Origin: Mesorhizobium sp.
GTDB taxonomy: Bacteria > Pseudomonadota > Alphaproteobacteria > Rhizobiales > Rhizobiaceae
Assembly: GCA_004020315.1 (NCBI GenBank)
Contig: SAQG01000002.1
Location: 186,001-250,000 of the forward strand
Direction of reading: 5' to 3'
Length of the DNA stretch: 64,000 nucleotides
Part shown: in pieces, positions 30,805 through 40,157 of the stretch
Numbering within the stretch: position 1 is the first letter of the stretch
How the letters are laid out: every line of letters starts with the position of its first letter
Notes under the pieces: generated by a model
Seen by the model: only the letters and a program-made list of their open reading frames with translations
What the model was told of the DNA's origin: nothing
Database searches by the model: none
Translations under genes and position numbers: made by a program

Positions 30805-31439
30805 ACATGACCGCCTACGATTACATCCATGACGGCACGGCGATCTATGAGCGCTCCTTCGCCATCATTCGCGCCGAGGCCGACCTGTCGCGCTTTTCCG
30901 ATGCCGAAGCCGATGTCGCCATCCGCATGATCCATGCCTGCGGACAGGTTGACGCCGCGCGGCACTTTGTTTTTTCGGAGGATTTCGTCGCCGCCGCGCG
31001 CACGGCGCTGGCGGCCGGCGCACCGATCTTCTGCGACGCGGAGATGGTCTCGCATGGCGTCACCCGCGCACGGTTGCCGGCCGGTAACGAGGTGATCTGC
31101 ACGCTGCGCGATCCGCAAACTTCTGATATCGCGAAAAGGATCGGCAACACCCGCTCGGCGGCGGCCATCGAGTTGTGGGGCGAGCGGATGGCCGGTTCGG
31201 TCGTCGCCATCGGCAATGCGCCGACAGCACTTTTTTATCTGCTTGAGAAGCTGCGCGACGGCGCGCCGAAGCCGGCTGTTATCATCGGCATGTCCGTCGG
31301 CTTCGTTGGCGCTGCCGAATCGAAAGACGCGCTGGCCGAGAACTCCTATGGCGTGCCTTACGCGATCGTGCGCGGCAGATTGGGCGGCAGCGCCATGACC
31401 GCCGCAGCACTCAACGCACTGGCGAGGCCGGGCCTGTGA
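30801..31439 (+). CDS. cobH: Precorrin-8X methylmutase
   Basis: A 212-residue isomerase that moves the C-11 methyl group of precorrin-8X to C-12, giving hydrogenobyrinate. The N-terminal YDYIHDGTAIYERSFAIIR and VAIRMIHACGQVD with its catalytic His are typical, as is MSVGFVGAAESKDAL in the C-terminal half. The ATG at 30801 overlaps the cobG stop; an ATG two codons further on (30807) is the alternative. Confidence 0.96.
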   Translation: MNMTAYDYIHDGTAIYERSFAIIRAEADLSRFSDAEADVAIRMIHACGQVDAARHFVFSEDFVAAARTALAAGAPIFCDAEMVSHGVTRARLPAGNEVICTLRDPQTSDIAKRIGNTRSAAAIELWGERMAGSVVAIGNAPTALFYLLEKLRDGAPKPAVIIGMSVGFVGAAESKDALAENSYGVPYAIVRGRLGGSAMTAAALNALARPGL

Positions 31440-32197
31440 ACGCGATTGCAAATGGCAGGCTTATAGGCGTCGGCACCGGTCCCGGCGACCCCGAACTGCT
31501 GACGCTCAAGGCGGTGCGCGCGCTGGCCGAGGCCGACGTCGTCGCGCATTTCGCCAAGCGCGGCAACAACAGCAATGCGCGCGCCATCGTCGGCGCCCAT
31601 TTTCGTCCTGATTTGATTGAATTGCCGCTGCTCTATCCCGTGACCACCGAAATCGACAAGGATCACAGCGATTACCGGTCGCAGATAACCGATTTCTACG
31701 AAAAGTCGGCCGAACAGATCGCCGAGCACCTCAGCGCCGGCAGGATGGTCGCAGTGCTTTCGGAGGGCGACCCGCTTTTCTACGGCTCATACATGCATCT
31801 GCATGTCAGGCTGGCGCACCGCTTTCCAACAGAAGTCATTCCCGGCGTCACCGCGATGTCCGGCTGCTGGTCGGCGACCGGAACGCCGATCGTCCAGGGT
31901 GACGATGTATTGACCGTGTTGCCCGGCACAATGAGCGAGTTCGAGCTGACCCGCCGTCTCGCCGACACCGATGCCGCCGTCATCATGAAGGTCGGCCGTA
32001 ACCTGCCCAAGATCAGGCGCGCGCTGGAGGCAACGGACAAGCTGACGCGGGCAATCTATGTCGAGCGCGGCACCATGTCGGGCGGCGTCTCGATGCGGCT
32101 GGCCGACAAAAAGGACGACAAGGCGCCCTATTTCGCCATCGTTCTGGTGGCCGGCTGGTCCGGCCGCCCTGAAGCATTGATGGAGACCGGAATATGA
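31436..32197 (+). CDS. cobI: Precorrin-2 C20-methyltransferase
   Basis: A 253-residue SAM-dependent methyltransferase of the tetrapyrrole methylase fold, making precorrin-3A. GVGTGPGDPELLTLKAVRAL at the N-terminus is the family signature and VLSEGDPLFYGSYMHL follows. The start is GTG at 31436, overlapping the cobH stop (GTGA). Confidence 0.96.
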   Translation: MNAIANGRLIGVGTGPGDPELLTLKAVRALAEADVVAHFAKRGNNSNARAIVGAHFRPDLIELPLLYPVTTEIDKDHSDYRSQITDFYEKSAEQIAEHLSAGRMVAVLSEGDPLFYGSYMHLHVRLAHRFPTEVIPGVTAMSGCWSATGTPIVQGDDVLTVLPGTMSEFELTRRLADTDAAVIMKVGRNLPKIRRALEATDKLTRAIYVERGTMSGGVSMRLADKKDDKAPYFAIVLVAGWSGRPEALMETGI

Positions 32198-32958
32198 GCG
32201 GCCGCCTGACCGTTATCGGCCTTGGGCCCGGCAATGCCGACCAGGTGACGCCGGAAGCGAGCCGCGCGGTCGCCGAGGCAAAATTCTTCTACGGCTACAA
32301 GCCGTATCTCGACCGGCTCGAACTGCGCCCCGACCAGACTCGCATCGCTTCGGACAATCGCGAAGAGTTGTCCCGCGCCAAGGACGCGCTGGCGATGGCC
32401 GCGCAGGGCCACGATGTCGCCGTCGTCTCGGGCGGCGATCCCGGCGTCTTTGCCATGGCGGCGGCCGTCTGCGAGGCGATCGAGGCCGGGCCGGCGGAAT
32501 GGCATGGCGTTGACGTGGCGATGCTGCCCGGCATCACCGCCATGCTCGCGGTTGCTGCCCGCATCGGCGCGCCGCTAGGCCATGATTTCTGCGCCATCTC
32601 GCTGTCCGACAATCTGAAGCCCTGGGACCTGATAGAACTGCGGCTCCTGGCGGCGGCGGGCGCCGGCTTCGTCATCGCGCTCTACAATCCGATCAGCAAG
32701 GCGCGCCCCTGGCAGCTTGGCCGCGCCTTCGAATGCCTCACGGCAATCCTGCCCGGCACCACGCCGGTCGTCTTCGGCCGCGCCGCCGGCCGCCCCGACG
32801 AGCGCATCGAGGTGTTTCTGCTGGCCGACGCCGACGCCGAGAAGGCCGATATGGCGACCTGCATCATCATCGGCTCGCCGGAAACCAGGATCATCAGGCG
32901 CGGTGAAAAACCGGCGCTGGTCTATACGCCGCGTTCGGCAGCGGGTTCAAGAAAATGA
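32194..32958 (+). CDS. cobJ: Precorrin-3B C17-methyltransferase
   Basis: A 254-residue tetrapyrrole methylase that methylates C-17 and contracts the ring, giving precorrin-4. N-terminal VIGLGPGNADQVTPEASRA, then VVSGGDPGVFAMAAAVCEAI and the substrate-binding LYNPISKARPWQL are all present. It overlaps cobI by ATGA. Its 3' end overlaps the 3' end of the opposite-strand cobK by 37 bp. Confidence 0.96.
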   Translation: MSGRLTVIGLGPGNADQVTPEASRAVAEAKFFYGYKPYLDRLELRPDQTRIASDNREELSRAKDALAMAAQGHDVAVVSGGDPGVFAMAAAVCEAIEAGPAEWHGVDVAMLPGITAMLAVAARIGAPLGHDFCAISLSDNLKPWDLIELRLLAAAGAGFVIALYNPISKARPWQLGRAFECLTAILPGTTPVVFGRAAGRPDERIEVFLLADADAEKADMATCIIIGSPETRIIRRGEKPALVYTPRSAAGSRK

Positions 32959-33689
32959 TCGACCACCGCGGCAAGCGCTTCGACGGTTTCCGCCGACGGG
33001 ACATGCGGCAAAGCCGGCCTGCGGATCATGACCACCTCGATGCCAAGCAACCGTGCTGCGGCGATCTTGCCATAGGTCGCCTCGCCGCCGCTGTTCTTGG
33101 ACACGACGACATCGATGCGATTGCTTTCGAGCAGCCCGCGCTCATCGGCCTCAAGGAACGGCCCGCGTGCCAAGAGATAGGTCGCATTGGACACCGCCAG
33201 CTTCGGCTCGACCGGATCGACACTGCGGATAAGATAATGATGCTGGGGGGCGGCCTCGAATGCGGCGACCTCCTGCCGGCCGAGCGCCAGGAACACGCAG
33301 CGCGGCGCCGATCCCAGCGCCGTCACCGCGCCGGCAACACTGTCGACCAGCGTCCACCGATCACCTTCGGCAGGCTCCCAGCCTGCGCGCCTGAGCGCAA
33401 TGATCGGCACGCCGGTGTGGGCTGCCGCTTCGGCTGCATTGGCGGAGATCTGCGCCGCATAGGGATGCGTGGCGTCGATCAGCAGGTCGGTGCGCGTCTC
33501 GCGGAGATACGCCGCCAGCCCGTCGACGCCTCCAAAGCCGCCGACCCGCACCGGTACCCCTTGCGCAACCGGGTTTTCGGTACGGCCGGCCAGCGACAGC
33601 GTGATCGAAATATCCGTGCGCGCGGCCAGGTTTCCCGCCAGTTGCCGGGCTTCAGTGGTTCCGCCGAGGATCAGAATGCGGTGGGTCAT
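32922..33689 (-). CDS. cobK: Precorrin-6A reductase
   Basis: A 255-residue NADPH-dependent reductase, precorrin-6A to precorrin-6B. N-terminal ILGGTTEARQLAGNL is the nucleotide-binding signature; ATHPYAAQIS and VVSKNSGGEATYGKI are also family features. It is the only cob gene on the minus strand. The start is ATG 33689 or the adjacent ATG 33692, lying against or overlapping the divergent cobL ATG (33691). Its 3' end overlaps cobJ. With no room upstream, its promoter must lie inside cobL. Confidence 0.94.
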   Translation of the reverse strand: MTHRILILGGTTEARQLAGNLAARTDISITLSLAGRTENPVAQGVPVRVGGFGGVDGLAAYLRETRTDLLIDATHPYAAQISANAAEAAAHTGVPIIALRRAGWEPAEGDRWTLVDSVAGAVTALGSAPRCVFLALGRQEVAAFEAAPQHHYLIRSVDPVEPKLAVSNATYLLARGPFLEADERGLLESNRIDVVVSKNSGGEATYGKIAAARLLGIEVVMIRRPALPHVPSAETVEALAAVVDHFLEPAAERGV

Positions 33690-33690
33690 C

Positions 33691-34932
33691 ATGCCTGCTG
33701 AAGGTCCGCGCGGCACCAGATGCACCTCGAAATGGCTGACGGTGATCGGCATCGGCGAGGACGGTGTAGCGGGTCTCGGCGAAGAGGCCAAGCGGTTGAT
33801 CGCCGACGCCGAATTCGTCTTCGGCGGCACGCGTCACCTTGCCCTCGTCGCGTCGATCACCAAAGGTGAAGCACGGCCTTGGCCGGCCCCTTTCGATCCC
33901 GAGATGCGCGACGTGCTGGCGCTATCCGGCAGGCGAGTTTGCGTGCTGGCGTCGGGCGATCCGTTCTTCCACGGCGTCGGCGTTACCCTTGCTCGCAAGG
34001 TTGCGGTAGAGGAGATGCGCGTCATCCCCGCCCCTTCGGCCTTCTCGCTGGCCGCCGCCCGCCTTGGCTGGGCGCTGCAGGATATCCAGACCATTTCGCT
34101 GCACGGCCGCTCGCTCGACCTGATCCGGCCACTGCTGCATCCGGACACCCGCATCCTTGCGCTGACCTCGGACGGCGATGCACCAGCAGCGATTGCGCGC
34201 CTGCTGACCGAACTCGACTTCGGCGCCTCACGGCTGACGATTCTGGAGGCACTGGGCGGCCCGAACGAAAGGCTGCGTTCGGCGCGCGCGGACGCCTTCG
34301 ACCTCGAAAAGATCAACCCGCTCAACGTGCTGGCCATCGAAGTTGACTCAACGTCGGAGGCACGCATCTTGCCGCTGACGTCGGGCCTTGCCGACCATTT
34401 GTTCGAGCATGACGGCCAGATCACCAAACGCGAAGTGCGCGCCATCACCCTGTCCGCCCTCGCACCCAGGCGCGGCGAATTGCTCTGGGATATCGGCGCC
34501 GGCTCGGGCTCAATTGGCATCGAATGGATGCTAGCCCATCCCACGATGCGCGCCATTGCCGTCGAGGCTGATCCGACCCGCGCCGCCCGCATCCACCGCA
34601 ACGCTTCACACTGTGGCGTGCCCGACCTTGTCGTCGTTGAAGGCTCCGCACCGAAGGCGCTTGCCAAACTAGGCACACCCGATGCGATCTTCATCGGCGG
34701 CGGCGGCAGCGATACCGGCGTGCTGGGCGCGGCCATCAAGGCCCTGCGTGTTGGGGGCCGGCTGGTTGCCAATGCGGTGACACTGGAGATGGAGGCGCTG
34801 CTGCTTGTCCGTCACGCTTCACTCGGCGGCGATCTAACCCGTATCGCGCTATCGCGTGTGTCGCCGGTTGGCTCGATGCAGGCCTGGCGGCCGGCGATGC
34901 CGGTCACACAGTGGATCTGGGTGAAGCCATGA
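33691..34932 (+). CDS. cobL: Precorrin-6B C5,15-methyltransferase (decarboxylating)
   Basis: A 413-residue two-domain enzyme, the same length as I recall for the Pseudomonas denitrificans protein. The N-terminal tetrapyrrole methylase domain (CbiE-like) begins at [15 protein letters not shown]. The C-terminal CbiT-like domain (from about residue 230) has the SAM motif [13 protein letters not shown] near residue 267. The ATG at 33691 is the only sensible start and faces the cobK start. The stop overlaps cobE. Confidence 0.95.
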   Translation: MPAEGPRGTRCTSKWLTVIGIGEDGVAGLGEEAKRLIADAEFVFGGTRHLALVASITKGEARPWPAPFDPEMRDVLALSGRRVCVLASGDPFFHGVGVTLARKVAVEEMRVIPAPSAFSLAAARLGWALQDIQTISLHGRSLDLIRPLLHPDTRILALTSDGDAPAAIARLLTELDFGASRLTILEALGGPNERLRSARADAFDLEKINPLNVLAIEVDSTSEARILPLTSGLADHLFEHDGQITKREVRAITLSALAPRRGELLWDIGAGSGSIGIEWMLAHPTMRAIAVEADPTRAARIHRNASHCGVPDLVVVEGSAPKALAKLGTPDAIFIGGGGSDTGVLGAAIKALRVGGRLVANAVTLEMEALLLVRHASLGGDLTRIALSRVSPVGSMQAWRPAMPVTQWIWVKP

Positions 34933-35315
34933 TGGTCGCGGGCATCGGCAGCCGCAAAGGCGTCAGCGCAAGGGATGTGCTTGCCGCGATAGAAACCGCG
35001 CTGGAAGCGCATGGTCTGGCGATGACGGCGCTTTCGGCGCTCGCAACCGCTTCTCTGAAGCAGGACGAGCAGGCAATCTTCTCTGCGGGGCGCGAGCTCG
35101 CCCTGCCGGTGATCGTTGTCGAGGACGATACGCTCAAGGCCGCGTCGCCGCGCGCAATCAGCCGCTCGAGCCTGTCACAGGAGCGTGCCGGCACGCCGTC
35201 GGTTTCCGAAGCCTCCGCCCTAGCCGCCGCAGGGAAAGGCGCGAAACTGCTTGGGCCGCGCACCGTGCTCGGCCCGGTCACCTGCGCCATCGCCATCAGC
35301 GGGGACGTGGCATGA
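34929..35315 (+). CDS. cobE: CobE / CbiG C-terminal-like cobalamin biosynthesis protein
   Basis: A 128-residue protein matching the C-terminal domain of CbiG. The family pattern is visible as [20 protein letters not shown] at the start and [12 protein letters not shown] near the end. It is needed for cobalamin synthesis in P. denitrificans, but its exact reaction in the aerobic route is not settled. It overlaps cobL and cobM by ATGA at each end. Confidence 0.9.
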   Translation: MMVAGIGSRKGVSARDVLAAIETALEAHGLAMTALSALATASLKQDEQAIFSAGRELALPVIVVEDDTLKAASPRAISRSSLSQERAGTPSVSEASALAAAGKGAKLLGPRTVLGPVTCAIAISGDVA

Positions 35316-36076
35316 CCGTCCACTTCATCGGCGCCGGACCGGGTGCGGCCGACCTCATCACCTTGCGCGGCAGCCGACTGCTGGCAAGCTGCCCAGTCTG
35401 CCTCTATGCCGGCTCGATCGTCGCGCCGGAACTGTTGCAGCACTGCGCGCCTGGCACGAAATTGATCGACACCGCGCCGATGTCGCTCGACGAGATCGAG
35501 GCGGAATATGTGGCGGCCCACCAGGCCGGCCACGATATCTCCCGCCTGCATTCCGGTGATCTCTCGGTGTGGAGCGCCGTCGCCGAGCAGATCCGCCGGC
35601 TGGAGAAGCACGGCATCGCCTATACGCTGACGCCAGGCGTGCCCTCCTTCGCCGCTGCCGCGGCAGCGCTGCGCCGCGAGCTTACCATTCCCGAAGTCGC
35701 GCAGAGCCTGGTGCTGACCCGCATCTCCGGCCGCGCCTCGAAAATGCCGCCCGGCGAAACGCTGGCCGGCTTCGGCCGCACCGGCGCGACGCTGGCCATC
35801 CACCTTGCCATCCACGCCATCGACCGTGTCGTCGTCGAACTGACGCCGTTCTATGGCGCCGACTGCCCTGTGGCAGTCGTCTTCCGCGCCTCCTGGCCGG
35901 ACGAGCGCGTGCTGACCGGCACGCTGGCGACGATCGAGGCGCAACTGGCCGCCGATCCGATGGAGCGCACGGCAATCATCTTCGTCGGCCGTTCGCTGGC
36001 AGCGGAAGGCTTTGGTGAGAGTTCACTTTACGACGCCCACTACCAGCGGCGTTTTCGCGGACGGGACGGACTGTGA
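35312..36076 (+). CDS. cobM: Precorrin-4 C11-methyltransferase
   Basis: A 254-residue tetrapyrrole methylase that makes precorrin-5. Family signatures are [47 protein letters not shown] and [18 protein letters not shown]. It overlaps cobE (ATGA) and cobA (GTGA). Confidence 0.96.
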   Translation: MTVHFIGAGPGAADLITLRGSRLLASCPVCLYAGSIVAPELLQHCAPGTKLIDTAPMSLDEIEAEYVAAHQAGHDISRLHSGDLSVWSAVAEQIRRLEKHGIAYTLTPGVPSFAAAAAALRRELTIPEVAQSLVLTRISGRASKMPPGETLAGFGRTGATLAIHLAIHAIDRVVVELTPFYGADCPVAVVFRASWPDERVLTGTLATIEAQLAADPMERTAIIFVGRSLAAEGFGESSLYDAHYQRRFRGRDGL

Positions 36077-36891
36077 ACGACGGCACTGGAAACAGAAGTG
36101 GAAACACCACAATCGAACAGGCTTTGGCCCGGCTGAACTTCAAGCCGCGCCAGCTGGAGCCGGGCCATGTCTGGCTCGCCGGCGCCGGCCCCGGTGATCC
36201 CGGTTGCCTGACGCTGGAAGTGCTGGCGGCACTTGGGCAGTGCGATGCCCTCGTCTACGATGCGCTGGTATCTCCCGATGTCGTGGCAGTGGCGGCGAGT
36301 GCCGAGCTTTTCTACGCCGGCAAACGCGGCGGTCAGCCGTCGATGAAGCAGGACGACATCACCGCCTTGCTGGTCCGGCTGGCGCGCGAGGGCCGCCGCG
36401 TCGTCAGGCTGAAAGGCGGCGACCCCTATATTTTCGGCCGCGGCGGCGAAGAGGCGCTTGCGCTGGTGCGCGAAAACATTCCGTTCCGCGTCCTGTCCGG
36501 CCTGACTTCGGGCCTCAGCGCGCTTGCCGGAGCCGGCATCCCGGCCACCATGCGCGGCATCAACAAGGCGGTGGTCCTGGCAACCGGCCACGCCGCCGGC
36601 ACCGATGACGACCTCGACTGGGCGGCAATCGCCCGCACCGGCCAGCCGGTCGTCGTCTATATGGGCATGGCCAATCTGCCGCTGATATCGGCCTCGCTGC
36701 TCGAGGGCGGCCTGGCGCCGTCGACGCCGGCGGCGGTGATCGTTGCCGCGACGACGCCGCAGGAGCGTATCGTCGTCGCCACGCTCGCCACCATTGCCGA
36801 GGAAGCGGCGGCAGCTGGGTTGACCTCACCGGCGCTGATCGTCGTCGGCGCCATCGTCGCGATGCGCGCGGCATTGGCGGGCGAGCCATGA
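36073..36891 (+). CDS. cobA: Uroporphyrinogen-III C-methyltransferase
   Basis: A 272-residue SAM-dependent enzyme that makes precorrin-2 from uroporphyrinogen III, the entry point to cobalamin. Signatures: [38 protein letters not shown] and [17 protein letters not shown]. It has no fused CysG-type dehydrogenase domain. The start is GTG at 36073, overlapping the cobM stop; the first 30 residues are variable. Confidence 0.95.
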   Translation: MNDGTGNRSGNTTIEQALARLNFKPRQLEPGHVWLAGAGPGDPGCLTLEVLAALGQCDALVYDALVSPDVVAVAASAELFYAGKRGGQPSMKQDDITALLVRLAREGRRVVRLKGGDPYIFGRGGEEALALVRENIPFRVLSGLTSGLSALAGAGIPATMRGINKAVVLATGHAAGTDDDLDWAAIARTGQPVVVYMGMANLPLISASLLEGGLAPSTPAAVIVAATTPQERIVVATLATIAEEAAAAGLTSPALIVVGAIVAMRAALAGEP

Positions 36892-38237
36892 CCCGCGCGA
36901 TCATCATCGGCGCGCCGCGCTCGGGTTCGGGTAAGACCAGCGTCACCATCGGCATCCTGCGCGCGCTCGCCCGGCGCGGCCTGAAAGTGCGCGGAGCCAA
37001 GTCCGGCCCCGACTATATCGACCCTGGCTTCCACACCGCTGCGACAGGCCTTTCAGGTGTCAATCTCGACAGCTGGGCGATGCCGCCTGCGCTGCTCAAC
37101 GCGCTGGCAGGCGACGCAACGCAGGATGCCGATTTCGTCTTCCTGGAAAGCGCCATGGGCTTGTTCGACGGGATTCCCGCGGCCCCGGGCCGCACCGGCT
37201 CGGCCGCCGACCTTGCCCAGCTTTACGGCCTGCCGGTGCTGCTGGTGCTCGACGTTTCCGGACAGTCGACCACGGCGGCAGCCGTCGCCAAGGGTTTTGC
37301 AACCTACGATCCGGATGTGCGCATGGCCGGCGTCGTGCTCAACCGGCTGGGCAGCGAACGCCATCGGCGGCTTTGCAGCGATGCCATCGAGGCGATCGGC
37401 CTGCCAGTGGTCGGCGCTATATTGCGCGACCCTACACTCAACCTGCCGGAGCGGCATCTCGGCCTCGTCCAGGCCGGCGAATATGAGAACTTGATGGTGC
37501 ATCTCGACCGTCTGGCCGATATGGTCGAGCGCTCGCTCGACCTCGACGCCATCATGGCGCTGGCGGCGCCATTTGAACCTGCACCGGGCAGCTTCAGCGA
37601 CGCGCTGCCACCGCCCGGACAACGCATCGCGCTGGCCGAGGATGCCGCCTTCACCTTTCTCTATCCGCATGTCGCCGCGCATTGGCGCAAGGCCGGGGCG
37701 GAAATCGTCCCCTTCTCGCCACTCGCGGACGAAGCACCCAGCGACAATTGCGATGTCTGCTGGCTGCCCGGCGGCTATCCCGAGCTTCACGCCGGCCGCC
37801 TCGCAGCGGCTGCGAATTTCAGGGCCGGCATGGAGGCGTTTTCGGCAACGCGGCCGGTGCATGGCGAGTGCGGCGGCTTCATGGTTCTGGGTGAGGCGCT
37901 GGAGGATGCCTCGGGCGAGACGCACGGGATGCTCGGCCTGCTTGGTCACTCGACCAGCTTTGCCAAGCGAAAGATGAATCTCGGCTATCGCGAGGCGCGG
38001 TTGCGTGCCGATTGCCCCCTCGGAGCCCCAGGCACGCTGATCCGTGGCCACGAATTCCACTATGCGCAGATGATTGCGACCGGCAACGACGAACCGCTGG
38101 CCGACCTCGCCGATGGCCAAGGCAATCCGCTCGGCGCCTCCGGTTACCGGCGCGGTCTTGTCAGCGGCACATTCTTCCATGCCATAGCGAGGGGCGAGAG
38201 CATGATCCCGAAAAGTGGGAACCGGTTTTCGGAATAG
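36888..38237 (+). CDS. cobB: Hydrogenobyrinate a,c-diamide synthase
   Basis: A 449-residue glutamine amidotransferase that amidates the a and c side chains before cobalt insertion. An N-terminal P-loop (GAPRSGSGKTS, residues 8-18) and a C-terminal class I glutaminase domain with Cys328 in GECGGFMVLGE are present. The last 12 codons and the TAG stop (…ESMIPKSGNRFSE) come from a palindromic repeat and are unlikely to be part of the ancestral protein. Confidence 0.95.
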   Translation: MTRAIIIGAPRSGSGKTSVTIGILRALARRGLKVRGAKSGPDYIDPGFHTAATGLSGVNLDSWAMPPALLNALAGDATQDADFVFLESAMGLFDGIPAAPGRTGSAADLAQLYGLPVLLVLDVSGQSTTAAAVAKGFATYDPDVRMAGVVLNRLGSERHRRLCSDAIEAIGLPVVGAILRDPTLNLPERHLGLVQAGEYENLMVHLDRLADMVERSLDLDAIMALAAPFEPAPGSFSDALPPPGQRIALAEDAAFTFLYPHVAAHWRKAGAEIVPFSPLADEAPSDNCDVCWLPGGYPELHAGRLAAAANFRAGMEAFSATRPVHGECGGFMVLGEALEDASGETHGMLGLLGHSTSFAKRKMNLGYREARLRADCPLGAPGTLIRGHEFHYAQMIATGNDEPLADLADGQGNPLGASGYRRGLVSGTFFHAIARGESMIPKSGNRFSE

Positions 38238-38244
38238 ATCATGC
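38200..38244. repeat. 45-bp palindromic repeat joining cobB and cobV
   Basis: Outer ends GCATGATC and GATCATGC are perfect inverted copies. The interior has CCGAAAAGTGGGAACCGG followed by TTTTCGG, so CCGAAAA can pair with TTTTCGG. It supplies the end and stop of cobB and the ATG of cobV (38241). It resembles a repeat I remember as common in rhizobial intergenic regions. Confidence 0.9.
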
Positions 38245-39014
38245 TCAAACTCCAGACCCTCTCGCCTCGGCAAATCCTCGACGACATCGCGCTCTGCCTC
38301 GTCTTCTTCACCCGGCTGCCGCTGCCGGTCGTCGATTTTCGAGACCGCAGGCTTGCTGCCGCGATCTGGGCGGCGCCCGTCACCGGCCTTGCCGTCGCGG
38401 TGATCGGCACGCTCGGCTACGCTGTGGGCATATGGCTCGGCCTTGCCGCCGGCCCGGCAGCGGCACTTGCCCTGGCCGCAACCTTGCTTACCACCGGCTG
38501 CATGCATGAGGATGGACTTTCGGATGTCGCCGATGGTTTCGGCGGCGGCAAGACGCGCGACAGGAAACTGGAGATCATGCGCGACAGCCGCATCGGCGCC
38601 TATGGCGCTTGCGCGCTCGGCCTCTCGCTGCTGATCCGCTGGAGCGTGATTTCGGAATTCACCGGCCCGGTGCAGGTTTTCGCCGCTCTCATTGCCGCGC
38701 ATGCCGCTTCGCGCGGCTTGTTCGGCGCTTTCATGCATCTGCTGCCGCCGGCTCGGAGCGACGGCCTCTCGGTCGATGCAGGTCCCGTGTCGGCCGAAAC
38801 CGCCATTGCCGGTGCCGTGCTCGGCGCCGTCGCGTTGCTGGCGCTAGGGTTCGGTGGCGCGGTCGCTGCCGTCATCCTGCTCGGCCTGTTGTTTGCCGCC
38901 TTCCGCGCGCTGTGCCGCAGTCAGATCGGTGGTCAGACCGGCGATACGGTCGGCGCGCTGCAGCAGTTTGGCGAGACCGCAATCCTGCTCGTCGCTTCCG
39001 TTTCCCTTTCCTGA
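38241..39014 (+). CDS. cobV: Adenosylcobinamide-GDP ribazoletransferase (cobalamin synthase)
   Basis: A 257-residue membrane enzyme (CobS in enteric naming) that joins alpha-ribazole to AdoCbi-GDP at the end of the pathway. The signature HEDGLSDVADGFGGG is at about residues 92-106. Several hydrophobic segments follow, and FTRLPLP near residue 31 is typical. The ATG at 38241 lies in the palindromic repeat after cobB; the upstream GGAATAG is a weak ribosome site. Confidence 0.94.
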   Translation: MLKLQTLSPRQILDDIALCLVFFTRLPLPVVDFRDRRLAAAIWAAPVTGLAVAVIGTLGYAVGIWLGLAAGPAAALALAATLLTTGCMHEDGLSDVADGFGGGKTRDRKLEIMRDSRIGAYGACALGLSLLIRWSVISEFTGPVQVFAALIAAHAASRGLFGAFMHLLPPARSDGLSVDAGPVSAETAIAGAVLGAVALLALGFGGAVAAVILLGLLFAAFRALCRSQIGGQTGDTVGALQQFGETAILLVASVSLS

Positions 39015-39038
39015 CTCTGTTTTGGAGACTTTGCCCCC

Positions 39039-40049
39039 ATGCCTTTCAAATCGCTTGATGAATTGCGCGCGGCCTGCCTCGTTCTGCCCGCCGGCAGCGA
39101 AGCCGCGGCAAACGCTGTCGCCCGCCGCCAGGACACGCTGACCAAGCCGCAAGGTAGTCTTGGCCGATTGGAGAGCATCGCCGCCTGGCTTGCCCGCTGG
39201 CAGGGCCGCGACATGCCGCAGCTAGACCGCGTCAAAGTCTTCGTCTTTGCCGGCAACCACGGCGTCACCGCACAGGGCGTGTCCGCCTTCCCGTCGGAGG
39301 TTACCGTGCAGATGGTGGCGAATTTCGCCGGCGGCGGTGCCGCCATCAACCAGCTCGCCCGCATCGCCGGTGCGGAGCTCGACGTCATTCCGCTCGATCT
39401 CGATTATCCGACCGGCGATTTCACGCAAGGGCCGGCAATGGACGACGAAGCCTTCCTCGCCGCCGTCTCAGCCGGATACGGCGCCGTGACAAAAGACCTC
39501 GACCTGGTCTGTTTCGGCGAAATGGGCATCGGCAACACCACGCCGGCGGCAGCCATTTCGGCCGCCCTTTTCGGCGGCGGCGCGGAAAAATGGACCGGGC
39601 GCGGCACCGGCGTCGACGATGCCGGCCTGGTGCGCAAGATCACCGCCATCGAGGCCGGCCTCAAGCGCCACGCCGAGGCTCTTGCCGACCCGCTGGAGAT
39701 CGCAGCAGCACTCGGGGGGCGCGAACTCGCCGCCATTTTCGGTGCAACGCTGGCCGCGCGCCATTTAGGCGTACCGGTGCTGCTCGACGGTTTCGTCTGC
39801 ACCGCGGCCGCCGCAGCCCTGGCAAAATTGCACCCCGCCGGCCTCGCCCACACGCTTGCCGCCCATGTCTCTGCCGAATCCGGCCATCGCCGCCTGCTCG
39901 AAGCGCTCGGCCTGCCGCCGCTGCTCGATCTCGGCATGCGGCTCGGCGAAGGCTCCGGCGCCTGCCTCGCCGTCAACATCGTCCGCTCGGCGCTCGAATG
40001 CCACGCCCGCATGGCAAGCTTTGCCGAGGCTGGTGTTTCGGAGAAGTAA
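39039..40049 (+). CDS. cobU: Nicotinate-nucleotide--dimethylbenzimidazole phosphoribosyltransferase
   Basis: A 336-residue enzyme (CobT in enteric naming) that activates the lower ligand. GNHGVTAQGVSAFPSEVT and GEMGIGNTTPAAAI are the binding-site signatures. The catalytic Glu is E304 in LGEGSGA. It lies 24 bp after cobV with a GGAG-like ribosome site, and is the last cob gene here. Confidence 0.95.
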   Translation: MPFKSLDELRAACLVLPAGSEAAANAVARRQDTLTKPQGSLGRLESIAAWLARWQGRDMPQLDRVKVFVFAGNHGVTAQGVSAFPSEVTVQMVANFAGGGAAINQLARIAGAELDVIPLDLDYPTGDFTQGPAMDDEAFLAAVSAGYGAVTKDLDLVCFGEMGIGNTTPAAAISAALFGGGAEKWTGRGTGVDDAGLVRKITAIEAGLKRHAEALADPLEIAAALGGRELAAIFGATLAARHLGVPVLLDGFVCTAAAAALAKLHPAGLAHTLAAHVSAESGHRRLLEALGLPPLLDLGMRLGEGSGACLAVNIVRSALECHARMASFAEAGVSEK

Positions 40050-40157
40050 ATCTCCTCAACTTGGAATCAAGTCTTGGCCGATTCCTCGATGGATCACGGC
40101 GGCCCTGGGGAACCTGGCAGGCCCGAGCACGTTGTGGCGGGTCAGCCCGGGTTACGC

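Noticed and set aside
37053..38738. Long minus-strand open frame opposite cobB and cobV
   Set aside because: Antisense to two well-supported cob genes; no family features.
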